Assembly (NCBI GenBank): GCA_000733355.1
Contig: JNVV01000036.1
Location: forward strand, 370,528 to 434,527
Direction of reading: 5' to 3'
Length of the DNA stretch: 64,000 nucleotides
Source of the DNA: Falciphora oryzae
Lineage: Eukaryota; Ascomycota; Sordariomycetes; Magnaporthales; Magnaporthaceae
Shown here: piece after piece, positions 34,001-44,106 of the stretch
Layout: each line of letters opens with the position of its first letter
How positions within the stretch are numbered: position 1 is the first letter of the stretch
Notes under the pieces: generated by a model
Database searches by the model: none
What the model was told of the DNA's origin: nothing
What the model saw: only the letters and a program-made list of their open reading frames with translations
Made by a program: the position numbers and the translations under genes

Positions 34001-34245
34001 TCATTGTCGATGGTGCAGACAAACGCGACGACCGAGACGCCGTCGTAAAGCGGGAAGGCGTAGCGTAGCTCGGTGATGGGCCTGTCTTTTTGGGGGTTGA
34101 CGAAGGTCTGGGTCAGGGTGGTGCGCGAGGTCGAGGAGACGACGGTGGTGTGCGACTTGAGCGAGACCAGGGGCAGCTGTTTTCGGGTGGGCGCCCATGG
34201 TGTGTCGGGGTTGTGGACGATGAAGTAGCAGCCGCAAAAGGCCAT
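31039..34245 (-). CDS. VIT/von Willebrand factor A domain protein with LFG repeats
   Basis: Intronless, 1068 aa. The N-terminus is a VIT domain (about 25-150; TFVNPQKDRPITELRYAFPL). A VWA domain (about 285-460) follows, with the MIDAS motif FVCDRSGSMGSGK and the downstream FVLTDGEVW strand. The architecture recalls inter-alpha-trypsin inhibitor heavy chains and PARP4. The region from about 780 to 985 is low-complexity and carries repeated LFGS/LFGA units (GGLFGSTSS, GLFGATTG, SLFGSTAAP). The C-terminal 85 residues (WSPLLHTATGLTEEAVAKGL..) form a small helical domain. No signal peptide. Probable intracellular scaffold; the exact function of the fungal family is unknown. Confidence 0.9.
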   Translation of the reverse strand: MAFCGCYFIVHNPDTPWAPTRKQLPLVSLKSHTTVVSSTSRTTLTQTFVNPQKDRPITELRYAFPLYDGVSVVAFVCTIDNDRVIRGRVKEKDAARRAYKDAVARGETAGLLEQQPDAADVFTTTIGNVPAGAEIRVEVSYLGELKHDAEADGVRFTIPTTIAPRYGSTLHADQLLPLPAGVSRAGGIEIAIDVEVPAVGGNHIKAIKSPSHPISVEMKAAGATGMSAATAELSIGSLELEKDVVVIVVAAKPDAPVAVLEQHPSIANQRALMATFVPRFNLPQTRPEIVFVCDRSGSMGSGKRIPNLKAALHVFLRSLPVGTKFNIVSFGSTHSFLFERSRSYDQSSLDEASRHVDTFDSNYGGTEMHDPIDDVFKRRYADMDLEIFVLTDGEVWNQNRLFDMVNSNMAKSQGAARLFTLGIGNDVSTALVEGLARAGRGFAQIVGDDEKLNSKVVRMLKASLSPHINDYHLEVQYGAEAAETQDDFEMVEAADPDGEAVVIEKVLDALTLDLPDEAASDPDKGKASEPQSTDTPASDNKPISLFDSAVDPDAEGTPQGQDGDAGAGEPKYAHVPVVPIPKFLQAPFEIPPMYNFSRTSIYVLLGPSSCQRTPKALVLRGTTPSHGPVELSIPVQVLPQPGETVHQLAARKAVQDLEEGRGWLAHAKDAADGKLLKEKHEGRFGDMVEREAVRLGVEFQVGGKWCSFVAVDDKTDKVEATAPARETSPGTLDAQAYAMFLQQNTVGTARCLMAKQESAAPVSNSLFAASGQPRMKKASPTAVFGSGAMGSFRPSALPTGAMLFGSTSSASASPFDSSTSRGGLFGSAPAVPCASPPSFGRRAAPSGGGLFGSTSSSIFTSPAPLGSSAAPGGGGGGLFGATTGAPAASLFGSTAAPDAAFGSSAGEAEEEEDGDSNMDQGFGLFDDGYAASSPPPPPAPASLFGAPAPAPPLAAPLGPEGGFQPSGEDVSSDPLPTIVKQQDFEGSWAWSPLLHTATGLTEEAVAKGLPADVASGKVGATVCVVAFLRKKLADSADEWEMLVEKAVAWLEDQGVAVSTLLASAESLF

Positions 34246-35194
34246 TGTGGGGGACGAGACGAAGCAGGAGGGAGCCGATGGAGGGAGTCGAGGGAGTCTA
34301 GCGGAAGGCGACGAGGGGGCTCGGTTCTCGGGCTCGTTGGATGGAGGAGTGCCGGGGGAATGCTGCTCGGACAGGCTGGAGCTGTATCAATTAGTTAAAT
34401 GTTGAATGTCTGTGGCAGTTGACCTCGAGGCAGAGACATAAAGACAGCCTGGGGATAACCACTAGATTTATGGAGGACGACGGGCAGGACGCAGCCAAGC
34501 CATGACGTGGATGGGCGCGCAGGCTGCCATACTAGCTAGCCCCTCGGCCAGGCAGCCGTTTGGTGTGAGGTCTGGGCAGGTCGATTGCGCGCAGCAGGAG
34601 CTCAGAAATGGTCGGCTGTATCACGACCAAGAAGGGGCGACACAGCTGCTTGACGCGGTGGCGTCGTCGGTCAAAGCCCAAAGGCGGGGTAAGCTCAGGC
34701 CGGTGACTCAATTGGATGGGCGGCCTCGCAAAAGGTCGGATGGTTGTGGCCCGTGCTCAAGCTAGGCGATCCATTGCGGCTGAGTAGCGGAAAGAACAGC
34801 TGCACGTGATTGGATTGGATTCTGTCAAGCGAGAACGAGTGAGCATGCCCCCTGCCCCTTTTTTGTCGCGACAGGAATGTAAATTGACAACAGAACTCGA
34901 TGCCGTAACTATCAAATAACAGTCAACTAGAAAGTCTAGCGAGCGTAGATGCCGGGCGCGCGACCCGTCCCATTCCATCGCTCCCTACGAGCAGAGGTAT
35001 CATTGATGAAGCCGAAGCAAGCAAACCCGCCGTAGCCCCTGTTGCCTCCTTTTCTCCCGTCCACGTCCCTCCTCCATTACATATTTCCATCGAGAAAAGA
35101 AGCCACCGCACCACATACAAACAGATTAGATACGCAGACAACCACCAGACCCACGGTCTTGACACCTTCCCACCCCCTCGTAGCCAGACGACGC
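34246..35194. other. Intergenic region
   Basis: 949 bp between the VIT/VWA start and the opsin stop. No gene, RNA or repeat recognised. Confidence 0.5.
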
Positions 35195-36073
35195 CTACGC
35201 GGTGCCAGCCCCGTTGCTCACCCCACCCGCAGGCGCCGCCGCCGCCGTCTTCTCTCCCACCGTCCCAGGCTCGTGTGAGGCAAAGCCCAGCGACGCAAAG
35301 TCGGTGTTGCGGTGGCCGAGCACCAGGATGAAGCCGACGACAGGCTTGGCAAAGATGTCGAGGATGCCGTAGAAGATGGCCTCGGAGTCCGGGTGCAGGA
35401 TGTTGCCGCCCTCAGACAAGCCCCAGGCGATGGGATAAAAAGTCCAGACCACGACGGTCAGCAGCGCCGCCGTCAGGTACGTGCTGCTGACGCTGCCGCC
35501 CACGGCCGACGCGTACTTGCGCCCCGGCATCAGCAGCTGGTACAGCACGAACCACTCGGCCGCCATGCCGAACGCGAGGTACCCGAACTTGTACGCCGTC
35601 GCCGTCAGCGCCCCGACCAGCAGCGCCACCACGAAGATCTCAGCCGCCAGCATGGTCGTGAGCACCGTCGACAGCGGCGCCCCCGACGACAGCAGCAGCG
35701 CCAGTACCACCAGCGGCGACGACACGGCCCAGTCGATGTAGCGCACGTAAAAGATCTGCCGCGTGCCGCCGAACCCGGCCCCGGACACCATGGAGCTGTC
35801 GGGCCGCACGAACTCGACCACCGTCGGGATGTCGCCCAACCCGGAGCCCATGGTCCAGTAGCCGATGGCCGCGACGAAGCAGAAGAGCGCCGCCGTCTGG
35901 TGGAACACGCGGTGCGCCGTCGGCTTGGTTACCGAGAGGCCCGTGAAGGCCAGGGCCGACGCCGCCATGACCGCCGCCACGGTGAAGTACCAGTCCGACC
36001 CGTGGTCCGTGATGGCCACGTTGGCCGTCTGGCCGATCGACATGTTGTCGTTGAGTGCTTGGTTGCCCGACAT
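35195..36073 (-). CDS. Fungal microbial (type I) rhodopsin
   Basis: Seven-helix retinal protein, 292 aa from the ATG at 36073 (MSGNQALNDNM). The open frame extends upstream to 36262 but reads through a (CA)n repeat, so the longer start is rejected. The Schiff-base Lys is K243 in GILDIFAKPVVGF, with the counter-ion partner Asp239 four residues before it. Helix C reads VRYIDWAVSSPLVVLALL: D114 matches the bacteriorhodopsin acceptor D85, but the position of donor D96 is Ala125. It binds retinal (unlike Lys-less opsin-related proteins), but proton pumping would be slow. A light-sensor role like Neurospora NOP-1 is possible. No carotenoid genes are adjacent. Confidence 0.95.
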   Translation of the reverse strand: MSGNQALNDNMSIGQTANVAITDHGSDWYFTVAAVMAASALAFTGLSVTKPTAHRVFHQTAALFCFVAAIGYWTMGSGLGDIPTVVEFVRPDSSMVSGAGFGGTRQIFYVRYIDWAVSSPLVVLALLLSSGAPLSTVLTTMLAAEIFVVALLVGALTATAYKFGYLAFGMAAEWFVLYQLLMPGRKYASAVGGSVSSTYLTAALLTVVVWTFYPIAWGLSEGGNILHPDSEAIFYGILDIFAKPVVGFILVLGHRNTDFASLGFASHEPGTVGEKTAAAAPAGGVSNGAGTA

Positions 36074-36100
36074 GGTGCTGTGCGGGCGTGTGTGGATGGG

Positions 36101-36130
36101 TCTGTGTGTGTGTGTGTGTGTGTGGGTGTG
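36101..36130. repeat. (TG)n microsatellite in the opsin 5' leader
   Basis: About 11 TG units 28 bp upstream of the opsin start codon, likely within the 5' UTR. Confidence 0.85.
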
Positions 36131-38440
36131 CTTGCGTGTGCGTACACACAGTAGAGGTATGCTTTGCTGTCGCCAGGAGGAAGCCCTCGAGTGCGGGGAG
36201 AAGAGCGCGGGATGGAGGTGGAAGAAAGCAAAAGCTTGGGACCAGAGCAGCGCGAGGCTCACATGGTATTTCTACTCCCGTCCCCGCCCCGTCTCGTCTC
36301 CTGCCGGCCATCCCGGACGCCCCAGAGGCCAGATGACTTTTCCTTCTGCACGTCTGGCCACCGCGACAAGGGCGCTGAGAAGGGGATACATGCCTGCAGT
36401 GGGGAACGTGTGTCATAGCTCGCTGCCATCGGAAACTGCCCCCATCCCTGGCCGGATAAGCTTGGGTCCAGGGGTGGTCCATGACGCCGATCCCTGTCGA
36501 GCTGTTTAGGTTAGGTTAGCTACCGCGATTTAGTTCATATCAACTTGTTCGAGACGAGAAGGCCTCGCATCAGAGGGGGGGATGCATATGCGAGGGGGCG
36601 TGACGGGGTGCCCAGTCTCTTGCACGCCCCTCCCCGCAAAGCCAAACAGATCATTGTCCGCTGAGAAAGCTTGCCCGCCTCGGATGAATATAGGCCTAGG
36701 TAAGCAGGGCCATGGCGTGCCCAGGGGATAACGATTGATAGTGTCACCGGTCGAATCCTCGGTCACCTGGATTTGTCAAGCTTTCACTTGTTTAATTACT
36801 AACTCCATTTCCCCGTAATTCCCGGTAGGCGGTCGATGGTAAGCGCCTACGTGGAGGTAAGCTGGCGAGACGTTGATGTTATTGTTACATACCGTTTTCC
36901 ATCGTAGATTATCTCGCCACGCAGGACGGTGGAGTTAGGGAAGTCAACTACCCGATGTTCTCGGCCGGGCTACCTTATTTTCCTGAAAGTGGCCAGCCCA
37001 TGCCCGAGGCCATCTGGTTTTAAGGAACAGAGAATCACCTTGGCCCAAGAGGGAAATAAACATACAGCAGCCAAAATATCCAGATAACAACAGCCTCTGG
37101 ACTCCTAGTGACACGGGCGCATGCACCGAAGCCAACCCCAACGATAGATTTGCTAGAAACCAGAATTCAAGCGATCAACAGACTGGAGATGGGGCTCTGG
37201 AGGAAGCAGCGCGTGTCTGCAAGGTAGCTGAGGACATGTCCAGTTTCTAGCTGTTTCCGACTAGCGGCCGTCCAAACCGATGCAAGAGCCTGGGCGTGCG
37301 CGGGTGTGTTTGACCATGGTCTCTGTAGGAACTCTGCCGATGCTCTGCTAAACAGGCACAGGACAGACCTGCGCTCAGGCTCGACCTTGGGTTACTCTTT
37401 TACTCGTCTGCTTTACACTTGCATCCACTTCTTCGTTGCTCCGGCGATCTAGCGGTCGTTTGTAGTTAAAAAAAGAAAAAAAAAAAAAAAAAAAGAAAAG
37501 GAAAAAACTAGGGAGATATGGAGAAGAATGAAAAAAAAAATCGCGTCCTGCAAACTCCCCGCCGAGCTAAAAGCGAGCAAGTGCCGAAGGCGACGATGCA
37601 ATGCGACGCTGGAGTCACGAGAGAAAAGCGGGCAGCCATGCCATGTTCAGGACTTAAGCCATGGACGACAACCCCGGAATGCTCGGAAGAGAACAGGTCG
37701 GGCACGACAACCTGGATGCCAGCGCTGGTGGCGCCACTTGGGCATTTCCGCACGTCACATCCTTTTGGATTTCGGATGGCTCGGCTCCCTGGTGCTATCG
37801 CTGCCGACATCTGGCCAAACAAACCTGATGCGTTCGTCTGATTCCCCCAGCTTCCTGCGGCCTTTTGCGCTCGGCGTAGCGTCCTGCAGAGGATTACTGA
37901 GACCGAAAGCGCGTGCAGGGGCCGAGTTTCGGCCGTAGGCGGACAACTCGTCGCTCGCCGCCGCTGGCGGGGGGCGACGCAGGGGAGGCATGCCCAGTGG
38001 GCCCCGGCACTTGGAGCTTGGCCCAGGACCAGCGCGGGGCCGAAGTGAGCCAAGGTTAGCTACGCAGCCAGGCCCATGTCGATCCAACCTTCTCCTCGAG
38101 GCAACTGCTAGTTGCTGGCAACTGAAGCTTGCGCTTTCTTCAGACAAAGCCTCAGACTCGAAATGTTGCGCCCGAACGTCCAGCACGGCGCAACGCTCAG
38201 TTTAAACAAGCAATGATGCCATGGGCAGTGTGTTTGACGGCTCTTTGATAGCAGGGGATAGCAGGTTGGGGAATCCCGGCTGGCACGCCCCACAAGGCGT
38301 CATCGTTGGCGGGAACTCCCTCGACGGCCTTGGCCGCCAGCCAAGGGTGTTCCTGGGGGCGCAAAGCTGATGGGGAAGGTAGCTCTTGCGTGAACAGAAT
38401 GCCAAGAAGATATATTTATTTATTTATATATATATATATA
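36131..38440. other. Long intergenic region
   Basis: About 2.3 kb. It contains an A-rich tract at 37467-37500 and an AT microsatellite at 38411-38440 that abuts a fold-back transposon. ORFs up to 181 codons exist, but none looks like a real gene. Confidence 0.5.
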
Positions 38441-38870
38441 ACGTGGTTCACAAGCGAGTGCCACACACAAGCGAGTGCCACACTTGAAAATCCCATATTA
38501 AACGCGATTTTCGATACCCTTGCTAACTCGGGCAATATAAGCCTAAAGTTAACCAAATTTAAACAGGCTATATTTAATTAAATAAAAAATTTAATTTAAT
38601 TTTCTTGGATTTTTATTATTACCCTTTTATGGTTAGTTCGCAGCACTGTATAATACACTGTGTAAAATGTGCAAATTAACCTAAAAGAGTAATAAGAAAA
38701 ATCTAAGAAAATTAAATTAAATTTTTTATTTAGTTAAATATAATCTGTTTAAATTTGGTCAACTTTGGGCTTATATTGCCCGAGTTAGCAAGGGTATCGA
38801 AAATCGCGTTTAATATGGGATTTTCAAGTGTGGCACTCGCTTGTGTGTGGCACTCGCTTGTGAACCACGT
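38441..38870. mobile_element. 430-bp fold-back (MITE-like) element, TA target site
   Basis: Almost the whole element is one inverted repeat. The left end ACGTGGTTCACAAGCGAGTG is matched by the reverse complement at the right end, and the arms extend to a central GCACTGTATAATACACTGTG segment. It is flanked by TA on both sides (38439-38440, 38871-38872), the target duplication of Tc1/mariner-type insertion. Each arm carries two tandem AAGCGAGTGCCACAC motifs. No coding capacity. It lies 60 bp beyond the stop of the 3-beta-HSD gene and is related to the elements at 52681 and 60605. Confidence 0.88.
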
Positions 38871-38929
38871 TAACTATATATAACTATATATATATATAAC
38901 TATAGAAACGAGGAACAGATCACCAAATA

Positions 38930-40590
38930 CTAGCACCCCACCGTCATGGCCGCCTCTCCAATCTTGCGGATCTCGTCGGCCAGGCTGATGGAGCTGATGT
39001 ACTTGTGGTGGTTGCACCGCTCGACACCTTCGTGCTCCTGGTTCCATTCGAGTACCTCCTGCACCATGCCTTCCATCGTCGTCACCAGGCCCTTGTACCC
39101 GAGGCCGCCCTCGGCGACGGGCTTGGACGCGTCGTTGTTGGTGGCTACGAGATGTGTCGTGATGGAGAAGAGAGGGGGCTTGAGCAGAGCCACGCGGCCA
39201 GTGATACGCGGCAGCAGGGCGCCTAGAAAGCGCGGGTGGCGCACGGGCAAAAGGCAGTACCACTCGATCGCGTGAGAGAGCGCGAGTATCAGGACGGGAA
39301 TGAGGCTCAGCGTGCGGAAGGGCGTAATGCTCAGCGTCTTGAGCATGAACCACAGATCCTGGAACCGGATTGGCGGGTTGGGGTCGGTGACCGTAAAAGG
39401 GCGGCCGGCCTGGGGGAGGGATGCGGATCCTGGACGGGCCAGGACGGCCTCGAAGTCGAGATGGGCGGCGCCGCAGTTGAGGCCGTGGAGGAACGACTGG
39501 ACAACGTGGTGCATCCATCTGGAGGAAGAAGTTAGAGTACCGTCGTCAAGGGTCAAAAAGGGCTGAGACAGACGGAGGCGTACACTGGATACAGACCCAT
39601 GGTCAGCGGGCCGCCAACCGTGTTGTCAGTGGGATTGCCGTAGATGCCGTTGGCCGGGCGGATGCAGCCGGTGCGCATCGAGTCCGAGTTGACGGCACAC
39701 ACCAGTCGTTCAGCGGCGGCCTTGCTGGCAGGATAGTTGCCAAAGTACTCCCTGTGCGGGCGCAGCGGGGCGAAAAAGTCGTGCTCGTCGAGGACCTGGA
39801 CGCACCTCCGGGGCCCCGACCAGAGGAGCTCCCATGGGGCCAGCCAGAACTTGACGGGCCGCACGCTGACGGAGCCGGACGAGGTTGAGATCAGCACGTC
39901 GGCGCCGGCAGCCTTGGCGGCGTTTATGACGTTGATGGTCCCGTCGACGTTGACGTTTCGGCACACGCGGTAGATCAGGTCGGACCGGTCCGACGGCACG
40001 ATGATGGCGGCCGTGTGGAAGACGGTCAGGGGCAGGTGGGCGACGGAGCGCGGCCAGGGGCGGGCAAAGGCGGCACTGACGGCAGCGGCAGACGAGATGT
40101 CGGCCCTGGCGAAGTCGACGTCGGCGGCAGGGCCCACGATCATGTCGTTGCGGTGCGGCTTCTGGAAGTCGACGATGCGGATGCTTTCTGGCGGCTGGCC
40201 GCGCGCGAGCAGCTGGAGAACGATGTAGCCGCCGACCAGGCCTGCGAGGGACCGGGCGCGGGTGCGTTAGCTGGGGATGCCATCTCGACAGGAAGCAGCA
40301 AAGGGCGCACCGGATCCGCCCGTCACCACATAGCGCCTCTCCAGCTTGGGCGGCAGCTGGCCGGCTGTGGATGCGATGGTGATGGGTTTCCGCTGCAGCT
40401 TGGCGTACTGTTCCCTGAGCTGCTTCTTCGTCCACGGCTTCTGGGCGACGCTGCGCATCTGGACAGGGGTTTTGCACATGCTCCAGTTGAGCACAACAAG
40501 GTAGAGGAGCAGGAGCGAGACGGGTGCCACCAGGGCGGCAGCCACGAGGGAACGTGCGCCGGGCAGCGGTGCGAGCTGGAGGCCGTCCAT
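38930..40590 (-). CDS. 3-beta-hydroxysteroid dehydrogenase/isomerase family protein, membrane-anchored
   Basis: Extended short-chain dehydrogenase (NAD(P)H sterol dehydrogenase/decarboxylase group). Exons 40590-40311, 40241-39584 and 39518-38930 join in phase into 508 aa. An N-terminal membrane helix (SLVAAALVAPVSLLLLYLVV) precedes the Rossmann motif VTGGSGLVGGY, which is split by intron 1. The catalytic Tyr-x3-Lys is in NYPASKAAAE, followed by IRPANGIYG. A C-terminal hydrophobic segment (LSLIPVLILALSHAIEWYCLL) suggests ER membrane association. It is longer than Erg26 (about 350 aa), so probably a paralogue with an unknown sterol or lipid substrate. Start at 40590 (MDGLQLAP) chosen over 40701. 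A fold-back element sits just past the stop codon. Confidence 0.88.
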
Positions 40591-42904
40591 GGCGGGTGCT
40601 TGGGTGGCGTTGGCTGCCGTGACAGCAATCAAGCCAGGAGCTGGACAGGAGAAGTTGGGCATTTCAAGGGGTATCGATGGAGCGAGCACCTTGGAGGGCA
40701 CCTTGGAGGAGCATCAAGGCGGCAGAGCAACGACGTGGATTGTATTGTTACATGTATTTTTAACGCATCGACAGCTATCCTGGGGTTACGTAGAGGGGTC
40801 GTCGTCCCAAACTCGGTCCGAGCCCGGGTCGCCGGCCACGGGAGCGAGAGGGGCATGGCCTGGAGACGTTGACGGTTGTCGCTGGACGAAGCTTGGGGGA
40901 GCTTGGAGGAGTGTACTGGACTGGCGGCTACGCAAACGCTGGCCTGGCTGCTGCTGTTTGGCCGGCTGCTAGCGCGCATCTTGGCAGCTCGGACTTGTCC
41001 TCGAGCCTGTCCTCGTCGTCGCTCTCGTCGTGGCTCGTCTTTCGTGGGTCATTGCGTGGGTGTGTTCTCGAGTCTTGGGTGGTTGTCTAGGTTGGCAATT
41101 GAGGGCGACGTCACTTGAGCTCGAGCTCTGCAGTTGCCCCATCTCCTGATTCACTGTACGTGTGGCCCACACCTAGGTGGATCCAACATTGAGCACAGGA
41201 CCTCAACCTCGTGCTGCACGCCCCTTGAGCCCATCTCCTCCAACTGTGCTCCTATCAAATCTAAACGTCGGCCACCGAAGACTGCAGATTTCCAACATCA
41301 ACGTCTTGCTCGCCGCGTTTGCTTGACTGACTGACAGCCTGCCATTGATTCGGCTGAGATCGAGAGGCCAAGCGGCTACACTCGGCTGTCGCGGGTTCTT
41401 CAGCTTGTTTTTTTTTTATTTTTTATTTTTTTCAAGGGAGAAGACGCAAACACCCAGCGCCGTCGCGACAACCAGCGCGTGTAGGACTGTTGGCAGGCCT
41501 AGCCCAGCAGTGGCTCCCAGTGGCTGCCTGTCGCTGCAAGTGCGTCACCCCTGTCGACTCTCGATTGGCGAGAACGTGGCTTGACGCCTTGCCCTGGGCA
41601 GCGCTTGAGCCAACGCTTGAGTCGACTGCCAGCCGACACCTTCGTCTCCAAGCTGGAGGCAGGCTGGAGGCAGACTACTGCTGCCAAGCCCGCCGCGCGT
41701 TGCTTTTATTGCATTTATTTTTGCCTCTTCTCCCTTTCTCCCACTATCTGTCCCAATCTCCCCAGCCGCCCCTTGCCTCTCTACGTGGAAAAGTCCTTGT
41801 CACCTCCATGGCCCCTCCGTCTGGACCAGTCGACTGGTTGACCTTGCTTCCTGCCTCAGCCGCACTAAGGGTGGCCCAAGGCCCAGGCTCGCCGTCCGCC
41901 CTTCGCCCACGCCCTAGCGCAGGTCCCATTGCCCAAAACGGCCAGGGCTGATGCTGTACACCCCCTGCTTGACAGGCACTCCACGCGCTCGCGAGCTGAC
42001 AAGGTCTCAGCCATCGCGAAGCCAGCTGAGAACACGCGAGGAAGCGACGCTATCAGGGAGCTTGTAGCAATGCATTGAACTAGCCTCTGCACTAATGCTA
42101 GCATGACACAAGCCACGGATTGCTTTTTTTGTGCTTGTTATTCCCAGCGCCGAGCCCCTTGTGCCCGCGTCCAGGCCCGCAGCTTGCGGCCATGTCGGCT
42201 GCGCATGCCGGATCGGTGGCGACCCCCGGCTGCCTGCTCCCTACCGAAAAAGCAACAAGATCATCACAGCAAGCACCCCCACCATCCTCGGCCGAGCCTT
42301 ATTTCCCCCTCTTGCCCGCATCGCACCCCTGGCGGTGTCACCACGGCCGTGAGGGACGGCGGCTGGGTCTGGACGCTCGTCTGAAAAGAAAGCATTGCGG
42401 GATTTCAGGAGCGAGGGCTCCTTGTCGCCGCATCCCGATCGGGACATGCCCCGAGATTCCCAGCGAGCTGGACCCGCCGGCCATGGACGACCGGCTTACA
42501 ACCAAGCACAGTGGGCGTCCCGGCACCTGAGCTTGACGTTTGCTGCACGAGCCTGGATATCGGCATCCACAGAGATGGGGGTGCCCCTGCCAACTATTGA
42601 CGACACGCCGTGATCCGAGAGAGCCGGGCAGCGGAGATATGTGCCCGACCAGACGTGTGTGGACGGGCACTGGGAGCCGCTCGGCGCATAAAGCCTCACT
42701 GTGATGCCACCAAGTCGCATCTCTGTTTCTCTCCCCACCATCGGGCCCTTCGGCGCAGACCCTTCCTCCTACAGGACGTCTCAGCCAGTCATTCCTTCGA
42801 CCTTTGGGAGTCTTCTTCGCTGCAGCAGCCACTCTTTCGCTTTCTCGATGCAAACAACACTTCCCACTCCAGTCATTCTACTTTGCCCAACATCCGCAGC
42901 AGTT
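40591..42904. other. Long intergenic region between divergent genes
   Basis: About 2.3 kb with C/T-rich stretches near 41400-41440 and 41700-41780. No convincing gene or RNA. Confidence 0.5.
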
Positions 42905-44106
42905 ATGCTTTCCAAAGTGGCCCTCTTCGCCATCCTGGCGACCCTTGCCGAAGGGAACCCGCTTCAGCGCAACTTTGAAGCCCGTCAAAAGGCTTGCAAT
43001 GGCGACAACCTCCTAACCCGGTTCCGTGGCGCTCAGTACACCAGTCAAGCGCTGGAGTTCTGTGCCACCTTTGTTGATGGCCCCTATGTGACGGCCACCA
43101 TCACCACCGCCGCCGAGTCTATTCCTACGGACCAGGCTACCTCTCGCTCCTACCCGTCGCCCTTGTTCAACACCAGGTTCCCCATGGCCTACATGGAGGA
43201 GCGGGTGTCGAGCGCCTGCCACTGCATTCCGTACTCGACCATCACTCGCACCCACACGAACTGGGTCGCTGAGGTCACGCCGGCGACCACGACCACGAGC
43301 AGCAGCAGCACAAGCGCCGGTGGCACCTCCAGCTCGACGTCTTCTACTTCTACGTCCTCCACCTCTACCTCGTCCACATCCTCTACATCCTCGTCCTCTT
43401 CCAGCTCCACCGATTCGCCCTCCACCACCTCGTCCACATCTACGACGTCCTCCACTTCCACCCGTCTTCCGCGCCGGCCGGCCCCACGGCCACGCACAAC
43501 TGCTGGAAGGAGCCCGAAGGCAAGCGTGCGCTGTCGGGCCCCTCGACTGTTGGTGCAGACATGACTGTCGCCAAGTGCGCGGATTTCTGCAAGGACTACG
43601 CGTACTATGGAGTCGAATACGGATTTGAATGCTACTGCGGCAATGAGGTGGTTGCGGGCGCGTTCCCTGTGGGCAGCTCCGCCGAATGCTCCATGCCATG
43701 CAGTGGCAAGCCTGACGAGATGTGTGGCGGCAACCTGAGGCTGAACTTGTACACGGCTTCGGGTCCGGCCTATTCGGCACCTGGCCGTCCCATGGCCTCC
43801 GAGGTGACCAGCGCGTTCGTCCGCAAGGGCTGCTTCCGCGAGCCCAGCGGCAGCCGCATCCTGAGCCAGGGCTGGGACAGCAACTCCATGACCAGGGAGG
43901 TGTGCCTCTACTCGTGCGCCATCAACGGCTTCACCCACGCTGGAATCGAGTATGGACGCGAATGTTGGTGTGACAACCGGATGAACAACGCCACCCCGCT
44001 GGCCGACGAGTCTTGCCAGCTCCCCAAGGCCACGCCCTGCTCTGGCAAGCCTGACACGCCATGTGGAGGCGACTTCACCATCGAGATCTTTTTCACGACT
44101 ACCTAG
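42905..44106 (+). pseudogene. WSC-domain cell-surface protein with a linker frameshift
   Basis: Start at 42905 (MLSKVALFAILATLAEGNPL, a signal peptide). An N-terminal Cys-containing domain and a long Ser/Thr linker follow. Two WSC carbohydrate-binding domains come next: one at NCWKEPEGKRAL..CYCGNE..CGGNLRLNLY and one at GCFREPSGSRIL..CWCDNR..CGGDFTIEIFF, stop at 44104-44106. The linker is in one frame and the WSC domains in another; the break falls near 43463, where ACCCGTCTTCC must shift by one or two bases to continue as SSAPAGPTATHNC. No splice site explains it. Either the gene is broken or the base calls in this repetitive tract are wrong. If intact it would be a secreted, heavily O-glycosylated surface lectin. 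Confidence 0.75.

Noticed and set aside
35195..36262. Opsin start at 36262
   Set aside because: The extra 63 residues translate a (CA)n microsatellite; the ATG at 36073 gives the family N-terminus.
36700..36780. tRNA-like T-arm (CCGGTCGAATCCTCGG)
   Set aside because: No matching acceptor, D or anticodon arm upstream.
37508..38186. Minus-strand ORFs of 143-181 codons
   Set aside because: No domain or conserved features; mutually overlapping frames.
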